Assembly (NCBI GenBank): GCA_023428335.1
Contig: JAEYYS010000214.1
Location: 1 to 19,544, forward strand
Reading direction: 5' to 3'
Source of the DNA: Verrucomicrobiota bacterium
GTDB lineage: Bacteria > Verrucomicrobiota > Verrucomicrobiia > Verrucomicrobiales > Verrucomicrobiaceae
DNA length: 19,544 nt
Below the pieces are notes generated by a model, which was given only the letters and a program-made list of their open reading frames with translations, did not search any database and was not told the DNA's origin. A program made the translations under genes and the position numbers. Shown here piece after piece: positions 1 through 8,258 of the stretch (its first letter is position 1; every line of letters begins with the position of its first letter).

Positions 1-369
1 TCGGCGGTGCGCGAGCAGGCGGACGCGCTGCGTGGCGCGCTCGGCGATGCCTCCGCCGATGTGCGCATCACCGCCGCCCAGAGCCTCGGTTTGCACGCCG
101 GTGCCGCAGACCTTCAGGCGGCGCTCGACCGCCTGTCGGCCCTGGCCGCGCCGCGGGACAACGGCGTGCTGACGGCCATGCCCGCGCTGGCGGCGATCGA
201 GGCGCTCGGCGAGCGCGCCAAACCCCTGCATGCGGCGATCGCCGCGATGGCGGTTGACGGTCCCTCGCCGGACGGTCGCTACAACAGTTATGTGCCGCGT
301 CTGATCGTCAACATCGTGCCCGATGCCAAACCGGCCGCGCCGGCGAAGGCGAAGCGCAAGAAAAAGTGA
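1..369 (+). CDS. C-terminal end of a HEAT-repeat protein, probably a sulfatase (5' end outside window)
   Basis: The reading frame is open at the left edge, so only the last 122 or so residues are present. They form helical repeats of HEAT type: a segment reading ALRGALGDASADVRITAAQS followed by a second Ala/Leu-rich helical pair, then RYNSYVPRLIVNIV, and a basic Ala/Lys tail ending in KAKRKKK. From memory of the family, many Verrucomicrobiota and Planctomycetota sulfatases carry exactly this kind of HEAT C-terminus, with a closing 'RYNSYVPRL' segment. A sulfatase is therefore my best guess, but the catalytic domain and its Cys/Ser-x-Pro-x-Arg signature lie outside the window. The gene meets the methyltransferase gene tail to tail with only 6 bp between stop codons. 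HEAT repeat is fairly sure; the sulfatase assignment is inference. Confidence 0.6.
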   Translation, partial: SAVREQADALRGALGDASADVRITAAQSLGLHAGAADLQAALDRLSALAAPRDNGVLTAMPALAAIEALGERAKPLHAAIAAMAVDGPSPDGRYNSYVPRLIVNIVPDAKPAAPAKAKRKKK

Positions 370-375
370 GCGGAA

Positions 376-1599
376 TCAGGCCTCCGGTCCCTGCAGGGTC
401 ATCACGCATTCTAGGTGCTTGGTCTGCGGGAAGAGATCGAAGGGCTGCACCTTCAGCAGGGTGAAACCGGCTCCGGTGAAGCGCACGAGGTCGCGCATCT
501 GGGTGGCCGGATTGCAGGAGATGTACACGACACGCTTGGGGGCGAAGGCGAAGAGCTGGTCGAGAAAGGCCTCGCTGCAGCCGGCGCGCGGCGGATCGAC
601 CAGCACCACCGTTTCCGCACCCGGTCTCGGTACCGATTCGAAGATGGCGCCGGCGTCGGCGGCCAGGAAGCGGCAGTTGGCGAAGCCGTTGAGTTCGGCG
701 TTGTGCGCCGCCTTGCGCACCGCGCTCTCGGAGATTTCGACGCCGAGGATTTCCTCGAACTCACGAGCGGCACTGAGGCCGAAGAGGCCGCTGCCGCAGT
801 AGGCGTCGAGCAGGCAGAGGGCGTCGGTCTGGGCGCGCGCCTCGCGCACCGCGTGGGCGACGAATTCCGGTAGGATGAAGGGGTTGTTCTGGAAGAAATC
901 GCCGGCCTGGAATTCGAAGCGTACGCCGTTGACCTCCTCGATGGCGATGGCGTCGGAGCGGGTGAGCACGCCGTTGGCGGCGGCGCGCAGCAGCAGGGTG
1001 GCGCCGTTTTTGAAGGTGCCGGGCACCGCGCGTGCCTCGGCGCGGGCGCGTGACAGGCCCTCGTTCAATTCCGGCATGGCGATCGGGCATTCGGCGACGT
1101 CGACCATGGCGTTGCGCGTGCCCGCGCGCAGGAAGCCGATGGCGCCGATCTCGCCATCCTTCGGTCTTTGGAAATGCGGTGTGATTTTCGAGCGGTAGCC
1201 GTACTGGCGGGGCGAGGCGACCACCGGCAGCACGGGGTGCTTGATCCGGGCCATGTGCCAGAGCAGTTCCTCGACCTGGCGGCGTTTCCACTCGAGCTGG
1301 CGCTCGTAGGCGAGGTGCTGGTACTGGCAGCCGCCGCACTGGCCGAAGACGCCGCAGACCGGCGTCACCCGGTCGGGCGAGGCCTGCAGCACCTCGATGA
1401 CGTCGGCTTCGCTGAAGTTCTTGTGGTTGCGGTAAACGCGCGCGCGCACCTTTTCGCCGGGCAGGGCGAAGGAGACAAACACCACCCAACCGTCGACGCG
1501 GGCGACGCCGCGGCCCTCGTTGCTGAGGGTGTCGATCTGGAGTTCCAGTTCCTGGTGGTAGGCGAAGGGATGGGGATTGAATCGGCGCGGCGGCGGCAT
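376..1599 (-). CDS. rlmD: 23S rRNA (uracil-5-)-methyltransferase, RlmD/RumA-like, with Fe-S cluster
   Basis: This enzyme would methylate C5 of a uridine in RNA using S-adenosylmethionine; RlmD acts on 23S rRNA U1939. With the ATG at 1599 the protein has 407 residues, close to E. coli RumA (433). Residues 18-80 look like a TRAM RNA-binding domain. C82, C88, C91 and C171 match the four ligands of the 4Fe-4S cluster (CGVFGQCGGC, then AECPIA). The SAM site reads DAYCGSGLFGLSAA (265-278), and VDPPRAGC is at 334-341. SCNPAT (361-366) holds the nucleophile C362, and E397 in HLECVM fits the general base. The frame stays open further upstream, but an earlier start would run into the divergent transporter gene and shows no conserved sequence. 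TrmA, RlmC and RlmD are hard to separate by eye; the cluster argues against TrmA. Confidence 0.88.
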   Translation of the reverse strand: MPPPRRFNPHPFAYHQELELQIDTLSNEGRGVARVDGWVVFVSFALPGEKVRARVYRNHKNFSEADVIEVLQASPDRVTPVCGVFGQCGGCQYQHLAYERQLEWKRRQVEELLWHMARIKHPVLPVVASPRQYGYRSKITPHFQRPKDGEIGAIGFLRAGTRNAMVDVAECPIAMPELNEGLSRARAEARAVPGTFKNGATLLLRAAANGVLTRSDAIAIEEVNGVRFEFQAGDFFQNNPFILPEFVAHAVREARAQTDALCLLDAYCGSGLFGLSAAREFEEILGVEISESAVRKAAHNAELNGFANCRFLAADAGAIFESVPRPGAETVVLVDPPRAGCSEAFLDQLFAFAPKRVVYISCNPATQMRDLVRFTGAGFTLLKVQPFDLFPQTKHLECVMTLQGPEA

Positions 1600-1696
1600 G
1601 GGCAGACTTTCATAGCGCGGGAGCGGCGGCGGGCCAAGGCCGGATTCTGGCGCAATCCTTGCTTGAGACAGGGGAGGGAAGGAGACAAGGAAAGGC

Positions 1697-3139
1697 ATGC
1701 TGGACGAAACCCGCCGTGAAATGGCCCGCCTGCTGCGCGGACTCGAGTTCGACTCGGGACGTGCCGTGCTGAAGTTTGTCGCCTGTGCCCTGGCGGCGCT
1801 GGCAGCAGCCTGGCTGCCAGAGCATGCCGGTTTGACCGAGGCCGGGCGCTGCTCGCTGGCCATCGTGCTTCTGGGGGCCGGCCTGTGGATCAGCGAGGCG
1901 ATCCCGGCCTTCGCGGTCGCCCTGCTGGTCATTGGTCTGCAAATCGTCGTGCTCGGTCGCGAGGGCGGCGTGCTGGTGGCGATTGGCGACAGCAATGCCT
2001 GGGAAGCCTATGTGCGGCCGTGGGCGAGCCCGCCGATGTGGCTGTTCTTTGGCGGGCTCGTGCTGGCGCGCGCGGCCGAGCGCACCGGTCTGGATCGTGA
2101 GGTCGCCTCGCGGGTCATCGCCTGGAGCGGTGGCCGGCCGTCGCGCCTGCTGCCGGCGGTGATGGCGCTGGCCTTTGGCTTCAGCATGTTCATGTCGAAT
2201 ACCGCCACGGCGGCGATGATGCTGGTCATGCTGCGGCCGGCGCTGTCAGCCCTGCCTGACGGCTCGCGCACGGCGCGCGCCCTGCTGCTCGGGCTGGCCT
2301 GTGCCGCCAATCTCGGTGGCATGGCGACGATCATCGGCACGCCGCCCAACACCATCGCGGCGGCCCTGCTGCAGGATTCGGCTCAGGTCGACTTTCTGCG
2401 CTGGAGCCTGCTGGCGGCGCCGCCGGCGCTGCTGCTCTTCCTGGTTCTGTGGGCGGTGCTGGCTCGGCCCCTGCGGTCGGAAAACAGCACACGGTTCGTC
2501 CTGCCACCCGCCGCGGAAGCACCGACGGAGGGTGCCCGGGTGCGCCGCTGGCAGCGATTGGCCACCCTTGTGGTCTTTCTGCTCACCGTTGCGCTGTGGA
2601 TGTCGGGTGCCTGGCATGGGGTGCCGACCGGGGTCGTTTCCTTCGTGCCGATCGTCGCCCTGTCGATGATGGGCGTCATCCGCCGCCAGGACATTCGGGC
2701 GATCGATTGGGACGTGCTCATCCTGCTCGCCGGCGGGCTTTCGCTGGGGGTTGGCATCGAGCAGTCCGGGCTGGCGGAATGGCTGGCGGGTCGCGTCGGC
2801 GACGCCGGTTTGCCGGCCTGGCAGGCGGCGCTGGCGCTGTCCGGCCTGGCCGCGCTCGTTTCCAACCTGATGAGCAACACGGCGGCGGCCAACATCCTGC
2901 TGCCGGTGACCCTCGTCATTGCCCGCGCCATGGGCGGCGGCCCCGGCGCCGAGGCGGCCTTCCTAGTGCCGGTGGCCCTGGCCTGCTCGACCGCCATGGC
3001 CCTGCCGATCTCGACACCGCCCAACGCGCTGGTCTATGCCAGTGGTCGCCTGCGCGGCACCGATTACCTGCTGCCCGGCCTGCTCATGCTCCTGATCGGC
3101 CCGCCGCTGGCGGTGGTTTGGTGCCGCTGGATTGGCTGA
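1697..3139 (+). CDS. SLC13/DASS-family sodium:dicarboxylate (or related anion) symporter
   Basis: This 480-residue inner-membrane protein has about 11-12 hydrophobic segments. It shows the duplicated DASS signature: a first SNT motif (SNTATA, 167-172) followed by GTPPNT (214-219), and a second SNT motif (SNTAAA, 393-398) followed by STPPNA (439-444). In the CitT/VcINDY/SLC13 family these two inverted repeats form the two sodium sites and the substrate carboxylate site, so sodium-driven import of succinate, citrate or a similar anion is expected. The substrate cannot be read from sequence; sulfate or phosphate transport remains possible. A soluble loop at about 260-285 separates the two halves. 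The ATG at 1697 has the best Shine-Dalgarno-like stretch in the window (GGGAAGGAGACAAGGAAAGG). The gene diverges from the methyltransferase gene, with 97 bp between the starts. Confidence 0.88.
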   Translation: MLDETRREMARLLRGLEFDSGRAVLKFVACALAALAAAWLPEHAGLTEAGRCSLAIVLLGAGLWISEAIPAFAVALLVIGLQIVVLGREGGVLVAIGDSNAWEAYVRPWASPPMWLFFGGLVLARAAERTGLDREVASRVIAWSGGRPSRLLPAVMALAFGFSMFMSNTATAAMMLVMLRPALSALPDGSRTARALLLGLACAANLGGMATIIGTPPNTIAAALLQDSAQVDFLRWSLLAAPPALLLFLVLWAVLARPLRSENSTRFVLPPAAEAPTEGARVRRWQRLATLVVFLLTVALWMSGAWHGVPTGVVSFVPIVALSMMGVIRRQDIRAIDWDVLILLAGGLSLGVGIEQSGLAEWLAGRVGDAGLPAWQAALALSGLAALVSNLMSNTAAANILLPVTLVIARAMGGGPGAEAAFLVPVALACSTAMALPISTPPNALVYASGRLRGTDYLLPGLLMLLIGPPLAVVWCRWIG

Positions 3140-3197
3140 TCGTCGCCGCCGCTTTTTTTCTTCTGGCACGTGCGCGCCGCCGCGCTTATCTCGGCGG

Positions 3198-3929
3198 GTG
3201 GAAGACAAGGATTACAAGGTCAAACTGGAAATTTTCGAGGGCCCCCTCGATCTGCTGCTGTACCTCATCAAGAAGGATGAGATCGACATCTATGATGTGT
3301 CGCTCGAGCGCATCACCAAGCAGTACCTCGAGTACATCGACACCTTCAAGATGCTCAACGTCGAGCTGGCCAGCGAGTTCATCGTCATGGCGGCCAACCT
3401 GATGTACATCAAGAGCCGCGAACTGCTGCCGCAGGCCCAGCAGCCGCCCGAGGAGGATGCCGACGAGGAGGATCCGCGCTGGGAACTCATCCGTCAGCTG
3501 GTCGAGTACAAAAAGTTCAAGGACGCCGCCCAGTTCCTCGGCACCCAGGAGGCCAAGGCCGACGAATTCTTCGCGACCAACCCCGAGTTGCCCGACCTCG
3601 AGGCACCGGTGGCGCCGAGCATCGGTCAGGTTGGCATCTTCGACCTGATCCGCGCCTTCCAGCGCGTGCTCAAGCGCTTCGAAAACACGACCGACATCCG
3701 CGAGATCGTCAGTGACCGCTTCACGGTCGCCGACAAGATCGAGCACCTGCTGGAGGCCATCCCGGTGGGCGAGCGTGTGCGCTTCGAATCGCTGTTCAGC
3801 GATGCCGCCAGCCGGGTCGAGGTCATCGTCACCTTCCTGGCCATGCTCGAGCTGATGAAGCTCAACCACCTGCAGGTGGAGCAGGAGCAGATGTTTGGCG
3901 AGATCATTGTCCTGCGACCGGCGCTGTAG
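3198..3929 (+). CDS. scpA: Segregation and condensation protein A (ScpA kleisin)
   Basis: ScpA is the kleisin subunit of the bacterial Smc-ScpA-ScpB condensin, which compacts and segregates the chromosome. The N-terminal domain carries the family hallmark IFEGPLDLLLYLI (12-24) and the motif IDIYDVSLERITKQYLEYID. An acidic linker (PPEEDADEEDPRW) follows, and the C-terminus is a winged-helix-like segment, including RFESLFSDAASRVEVIVTFL and LELMKLNHLQVEQ, that would bind the Smc head. I chose the GTG at 3198 (243 residues) because ScpA proteins normally start just before the '(D)YKVKLEIFEGPLDLL' stretch. A TTG at 3132 would add 22 unconserved basic residues and overlap the transporter gene by 8 bp. 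scpB, often adjacent in other bacteria, is not here. The gene lies 58 bp after the transporter and ends 3 bp from the convergent kup. Confidence 0.92.
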   Translation: MEDKDYKVKLEIFEGPLDLLLYLIKKDEIDIYDVSLERITKQYLEYIDTFKMLNVELASEFIVMAANLMYIKSRELLPQAQQPPEEDADEEDPRWELIRQLVEYKKFKDAAQFLGTQEAKADEFFATNPELPDLEAPVAPSIGQVGIFDLIRAFQRVLKRFENTTDIREIVSDRFTVADKIEHLLEAIPVGERVRFESLFSDAASRVEVIVTFLAMLELMKLNHLQVEQEQMFGEIIVLRPAL

Positions 3930-3932
3930 CTT

Positions 3933-5813
3933 TTACAGCTCCAACTGGATGCCCAGCTCGCAGACCTGCCTGGGCGGCAGTTCGAAGTAGCCGGTGGCCG
4001 GGCGCGACAGGCGCGAGAGCATGACAAAGAGCTTCTTGCGCCAGCGCGCCATGCGCCCGGCGCCGCTGGTGAGCAGGACCTCGCGGCTCTGGTAGAAGGT
4101 GAGGCCGCCGCGCTTCAGGCGGACGCGCGATTCGAGGGCGGCGCAAAGGTCGTCAAAGACGTTGGGCGACTCGGCAAAGCCGTAGTGCAGAACGACGCGC
4201 CAGAAGCGGTCGTGATACTCCTCGATCTCAAAGCGGCCGCCTTCGGCGGCATGCGCCGCGGGCTCGAACTTCACCGTCAGCAGCACCACCTGCTCGTGCA
4301 GGGCCTTGTTGTGCTTGAGGTGATGAAGCAGGGCCAGTGGCAGGCCGTCGGCACTGGCCGACATGAACACGGCGGTGCCGGGCACGCGGATGACGCGGCC
4401 TTTCTGGATTTCCTCGATCAGGTACTGCACCGGCAGGCGACCGCGCTGCATGGCCTGGAAAAGGATGGCACGGCCGTCGGTCCAGGTTTTCATCACCACC
4501 CACATGACCGCCGCCACGGCCAGCGGGAACCATGCGCCGTGGAAGAATTTTAGCAGGCTGCCGGAGACGAAGCCGAGCTCGATAATCGCGAACAGCGCCG
4601 CCGGCAGCAGGGCCTTCCAGGCGGGCCAGTCCCAGACCCGCCGGGCCACCAGTCCGAAGAGCAGGCTGGTCAGCAGCATGTCGAGCGAGACCGACAGGCC
4701 GTAGGCCGAGGCGAGGGCGCTGGAGCTTTCGAAGTGGATGACCAGGGCGATGCAGGCGGCCATGAGCAGGAAGTTCACCTGCGGCATGTAGATCTGGCCG
4801 CGCACGTCCGGGTTGGTGTGCACGATGCGCAGACGCGGCAAGTGGCCGAGCTGGACCGCCTGCTGGGTGAGCGAGAAGACGCCGGTGATCATGGCCTGCG
4901 AGGCGATGATGGTCGCCAGGGTGGCGAGCAGGATCATCGGCACCAGCAGCGCCTCGGGCACGAGGCGGTAGAAGGGGTGCTGAATCGCCGTCGGATCGCT
5001 GACCACCAGGGCGCCCTGGCCGAGGTAATTGAGGGTCAGCGCCGGCCAGACCAGGCTGAACCAGGCCCGTCGCAGGGGCTGGCGGCCAAAGTGCCCGATG
5101 TCGGCATAGAGGGCTTCGCAGCCGGTCACCGCCAGCAGCACCATGCCCATGATGACGATGCCGTGGGCACCGTGGTGGAGCAGGTAGGAGAAGCCCCAGT
5201 GCGGGGACAGCGCGGTGATCACCTCGGGATGTTCCAGAAAGCGATACAGGCCGAGGCCGCCGAGGGCGAGGAACCAGACCACCATCACCGGGCCGAAAAA
5301 GACGCCGATGCGCGCGCTGCCGTGGCGCTGGACGAGAAAGAGGCCGAGAAGGATGACCACGGCAATCGGCACCACCCAGCCGGAGAAACCGGGATTGAGC
5401 TGGCCGAGCCCTTCGACTGCCGACAGCACCGAGATGGCCGGCGTGATCATGCCGTCGCCGTAAAGCAGTGCGGCGCCGAACAGCACGATGAGCACCGTCA
5501 CCGCGAGCGCTCGTGGCGACAGGGCCTCGCGCTTCGAGCGCAGGAGCGACAGCAGGGCGAAGATGCCGCCCTCGCCCTGGGCGGTCGCCAGGCTGACCAG
5601 GCTGAGGTACTTCAGCGCCACCATGACGGTGAGCGACCAGAACATCAGCGAGATCGGCCCGTAGACCATCTCGGGGCCGTGGGCCGGATCGTAGCCGGCA
5701 TGGGCCAGGCACTCGCGCAGCGCGTACAGTGGACTGGTGCCGATGTCGCCAAAGACCACGCCCAGGGCCGCGAGGGCAAGCGACCCGGTGCTGGAGTTTT
5801 TGGCGTTGGACAT
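3933..5813 (-). CDS. kup: Low-affinity potassium uptake protein Kup
   Basis: This is a 626-residue K+/H+ symporter of the KUP/HAK/KT family, close in length to E. coli Kup (622). Near the N-terminus is the diagnostic GDIGTSPLYA (22-31), with the functionally important Asp at 23. Other recognisable segments are LLYGDGMITPAISVLSAVEG (about 116-135), GCEALYADIGHFG (231-243) and QAMITGVFSLTQQAVQLG (306-323). About 12 membrane spans occupy residues 10-440, followed by a soluble cytoplasmic C-terminal region (about 450-626) containing the conserved VPGTAVFMS-type stretch. The ATG at 5813 starts MSNAKNSSTGSLALAALG, a typical Kup start. The gene is monocistronic by position: it ends 3 bp from scpA tail to tail and diverges from the carboxypeptidase-like gene across 174 bp. 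Confidence 0.95.
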   Translation of the reverse strand: MSNAKNSSTGSLALAALGVVFGDIGTSPLYALRECLAHAGYDPAHGPEMVYGPISLMFWSLTVMVALKYLSLVSLATAQGEGGIFALLSLLRSKREALSPRALAVTVLIVLFGAALLYGDGMITPAISVLSAVEGLGQLNPGFSGWVVPIAVVILLGLFLVQRHGSARIGVFFGPVMVVWFLALGGLGLYRFLEHPEVITALSPHWGFSYLLHHGAHGIVIMGMVLLAVTGCEALYADIGHFGRQPLRRAWFSLVWPALTLNYLGQGALVVSDPTAIQHPFYRLVPEALLVPMILLATLATIIASQAMITGVFSLTQQAVQLGHLPRLRIVHTNPDVRGQIYMPQVNFLLMAACIALVIHFESSSALASAYGLSVSLDMLLTSLLFGLVARRVWDWPAWKALLPAALFAIIELGFVSGSLLKFFHGAWFPLAVAAVMWVVMKTWTDGRAILFQAMQRGRLPVQYLIEEIQKGRVIRVPGTAVFMSASADGLPLALLHHLKHNKALHEQVVLLTVKFEPAAHAAEGGRFEIEEYHDRFWRVVLHYGFAESPNVFDDLCAALESRVRLKRGGLTFYQSREVLLTSGAGRMARWRKKLFVMLSRLSRPATGYFELPPRQVCELGIQLEL

Positions 5814-5987
5814 TCGGTCGTTCGCGGTCCTGTGATGGATCGGAACTCCGCTTTCCTAGCCGCAGCAGCCAGCAAATCAAGATCATTCCCGGATGGCGCG
5901 GCTTCTTGAGCCGATCCAGGGTTGCCGCCCGGCGCCGTTTTTTCCCGGGTTGCTCGCCGGCAAAGCGGTGCTAATGGACGCCTGTCC

Positions 5988-6962
5988 ATGCACCCCCCGC
6001 TCCGGCCCTTCCTCCGTTCCCCGCGCTCCTGGCTCGCCCTCGCCGCGCTGCCCCTCGTTCTGGCCGGTGCGGATCGCGCCGCGGCCCAGTCCGCCGTGCT
6101 GTCCGCGGACACCTTCAACCGCAAGGTCCACGTCGCCGCCCAGGGCAACGCCCGGCGACCGGTCGGCGGCCTCGCCAAAATCGCCACCGCCATGGTCACC
6201 CTCGACTGGGCGGAAGCCTCGAAGATGGGGGTCAACATCCTCGCCACGGTGCCCGAGTACGCACCGCGCGTCGCCGGCAGCAACACCCTCGGCCTGCAGC
6301 CCGGCGACAAGGTGACGCTGCGCGACCTGATCTGTGCCACCATGATGACCGGCGACGACCTGGCCCCGATCACCCTCGGCGAGTTCGTCGGCCGCGACCA
6401 TTTGTACCGGCTGGGCCGTCAGGGCAGCGCGCTCGACGAGTTTGCCCGCCAGATGAATCAGCTCGCCGCGCGCGAGGGGGCCACCCACACCCGCTTCACC
6501 AATCCGCATGGGTATGAAAACACCCGCACGGCCTCCTACTCGACGGCGGCCGACATCGCCCGCCTGGCCCTGTACGCAGTGTCGCGCCCGGCCCTGCGGT
6601 TTTACACGAATCAGCGTCACCGCACGATCACCGTGTATCGCGGCGGCGCCCAGGTGCAGGTGCCGCTGACCAACAACAATCCGCTGCTGGCGGTGTCGGG
6701 CATCGACGGCGTCAAGTATGCCGCCACCACTCGTGCCGGCGGCTGTCTGGTCGTTTCCGCCGAGCGTCCGGCCTCGGTCATCAAGCAGCCCGACGGCAGC
6801 AGCCTGATTTACCGCCACCGCATGGTCGTCGTCGTGCTCGGCTCCGCCGATCCGGCGGCCGAGGCGCATGCGGCCCTCCAGCAGAGCTGGAATGCCTATG
6901 ACCGCTGGATTGCCGCCGGCCGGCCGATCAGCGACGAGCGGCAGATGCTGAATCACTTCTGA
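5988..6962 (+). CDS. Secreted S11 (PBP5-type) D-Ala-D-Ala carboxypeptidase homologue, predicted catalytically inactive
   Basis: The ATG at 5988 gives a 324-residue protein with a signal peptide (hydrophobic core WLALAALPLVLAG, likely cleavage after ADRAAA). The body aligns with peptidase family S11 (DacA/PBP5) all along, including NPHGYEN and the STAADIARLALYAV helix. All three active-site motifs are changed. Motif 1 (SxxK) reads GLAK (61-64), with the nucleophile Ser replaced by Gly. Motif 2 (SxN) reads TGD (121-123). Motif 3 (KTG) reads KYA (243-245). In PBP5 these residues form the acylation machinery, so transpeptidase or carboxypeptidase activity is not expected. The protein also lacks the C-terminal beta domain and amphipathic anchor of PBP5. 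A longer frame starting near 5922 would bury the signal peptide, so 5988 is preferred. A structural or peptidoglycan-binding role is possible, but that is inference. Confidence 0.82.
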   Translation: MHPPLRPFLRSPRSWLALAALPLVLAGADRAAAQSAVLSADTFNRKVHVAAQGNARRPVGGLAKIATAMVTLDWAEASKMGVNILATVPEYAPRVAGSNTLGLQPGDKVTLRDLICATMMTGDDLAPITLGEFVGRDHLYRLGRQGSALDEFARQMNQLAAREGATHTRFTNPHGYENTRTASYSTAADIARLALYAVSRPALRFYTNQRHRTITVYRGGAQVQVPLTNNNPLLAVSGIDGVKYAATTRAGGCLVVSAERPASVIKQPDGSSLIYRHRMVVVVLGSADPAAEAHAALQQSWNAYDRWIAAGRPISDERQMLNHF

Positions 6963-7019
6963 TTGGCACCCTTTCTGCGCCGGATTTTTTCAACCCACGA
7001 AGACACAGCATCCAGACCC

Positions 7020-8111
7020 ATGCGCATCGGCATCTTGAACAGCGGCGGGGATTGCCCCGGACTCAATGCAGTCATCCACGGCGTCGTCGGCGCCGCCCAC
7101 AATCTCGGCTGGGAGGTGGTCGGTTTTCGTGACGGCTTCGAGGGCCTGCTGCCGCCTGGCGACTACATGATGCTCGATCCGGGCCGCACTGTCGGCATCA
7201 TGAAGCTGGGGGGCACGATCCTCGGCACGACCAACAAGGGCCACTTCGTCGCCAAGGTCGGCGAGGGCAATGTTGCCGAGGTGCCGAAGGAGATCGTTGA
7301 ACGGGCCAAGAGCACCCTGCGCCATCTCGAGATCGGCGCGCTCATCGTGGTCGGCGGCGACGGCTCTTTGACCACCGCCCTGCAGCTTTACAAGATGGGC
7401 ATCCCGGTCATCGGCGTGCCGAAGACGATCGACAACGACATCCAGGCCACGGCGATGACCTTCGGCTTTGACTCCGCCTGCCATGCCGTGGTCGACGCGC
7501 TCGACCGCCTGCACACGACGGCGGAGAGCCACAAGCGTGTCATTGTGCTGGAGGTCATGGGCCGGCATGCCGGCTGGATCGCCCTCTACGGTGGCATGGC
7601 CGGCGGTGCCGAGGTCATCCTGCTGCCCGAGATTCCCTTTCGCATGGAGCATGTGGCTGAGTCCATTCGCCGGCGCGATGCGCGTGGCCTGCACAGCACC
7701 CTCGTCGTCGTCGCCGAAGGCGCCCGCCTGGAGTCCGGTGAACTGCTCAAGAAGGAGGACGTCGGCGGCAAGGGCGAGGACCGACTCGGTGGCATTGGCG
7801 AATACGTCGCCAAGCGCATCGAGGCGCTCACCGGCAAGGAGACGCGCGCCTGCACGCTCGGCCACCTCCAGCGCGGCGGTGCACCGACCGCGATCGATCG
7901 CATTCTCGGCGTGCGTTTCGGCGCCAAGGCCGTGCACCTCATCGAGCAGGGCAAGTTCGGCCGCATGGTCAGCTACCAGCAGTACAGCGTTGGCGATGTC
8001 AGCATCGAGGAGGCGGTCAACCAGCTGCGTCTGGTCGAGCCGGGCAGCGAAATCATCCGCGCTGGTCGCAGCATCGGCATCTGCTTTGGCGACGCCCCCG
8101 GCAAGGACTGA
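7020..8111 (+). CDS. pfkA: 6-phosphofructokinase (ATP-type by GGDGS, with the PKTIDND variant)
   Basis: This enzyme phosphorylates fructose 6-phosphate to fructose 1,6-bisphosphate in glycolysis. The 363-residue protein starts MRIGILNSGGDCPGLNAVIH, the family's nucleotide-binding N-terminus (E. coli: TSGGDAPGMNAAI). GGDGS (112-116) places Gly at the position equivalent to E. coli G104, which favours ATP; PPi enzymes have Asp there. PKTIDND (134-140) carries the catalytic Asp (D138) but has Lys at the position of E. coli G124, a residue typical of PPi-dependent and group III enzymes. MGRHAGW (180-186) contributes to sugar-phosphate binding. At 363 residues it is longer than the 320 of E. coli PfkA and fits the group III type. 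The ATG at 7020 begins the conserved sequence directly. It lies 57 bp after the carboxypeptidase-like gene. Phosphofructokinase is certain; the phosphoryl donor is inferred. Confidence 0.95.
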   Translation: MRIGILNSGGDCPGLNAVIHGVVGAAHNLGWEVVGFRDGFEGLLPPGDYMMLDPGRTVGIMKLGGTILGTTNKGHFVAKVGEGNVAEVPKEIVERAKSTLRHLEIGALIVVGGDGSLTTALQLYKMGIPVIGVPKTIDNDIQATAMTFGFDSACHAVVDALDRLHTTAESHKRVIVLEVMGRHAGWIALYGGMAGGAEVILLPEIPFRMEHVAESIRRRDARGLHSTLVVVAEGARLESGELLKKEDVGGKGEDRLGGIGEYVAKRIEALTGKETRACTLGHLQRGGAPTAIDRILGVRFGAKAVHLIEQGKFGRMVSYQQYSVGDVSIEEAVNQLRLVEPGSEIIRAGRSIGICFGDAPGKD

Positions 8112-8258
8112 GCGGCCAAAACCGCTGGCACGTGACAGTGACCTGCAGGTTGGGGACGGCGGAGCTGGCAACCCCGCGGTCGCTGCCCGCGGCTACAACG
8201 GAATGTCAAGGCGACAGCCGTGGCTTGACCGATAGGCGAACGCGTGCTGACTGGCAGC

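Noticed and set aside
1600..1995. N-terminal extension of the RNA methyltransferase to 539 residues
   Set aside because: The added 132 residues are Ser/Pro/Ala-rich, unlike the family, and lie antisense to the start of the transporter gene.
3153..3159. Run of seven T after the transporter stop as a terminator
   Set aside because: No GC hairpin precedes it; the upstream CGTCGCCGCCGC cannot fold into a stem.
3923..3939. GCTGTA-GCTTT-TACAGC inverted repeat spanning the scpA and kup stops, as a bidirectional terminator
   Set aside because: The stem is only 6 bp, is not GC-rich and has no T-tract on either side, so it is likely chance.
4734..5909. A 391-codon plus-strand frame antisense to kup, rich in His, Gln and Asp
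   Set aside because: Shadow frame; kup on the other strand has full-length family similarity.
5930..5943. CGGCGCCG followed by six T, resembling a terminator before the carboxypeptidase-like gene
   Set aside because: The palindrome has no loop, and no plus-strand transcript arrives there because kup points away.
8111..8126. AGCGG-CCAAAA-CCGCT hairpin just after pfkA
   Set aside because: Only a 5-bp stem and no following T-run. The 147 bp gap to aroE shows nothing else I can support.
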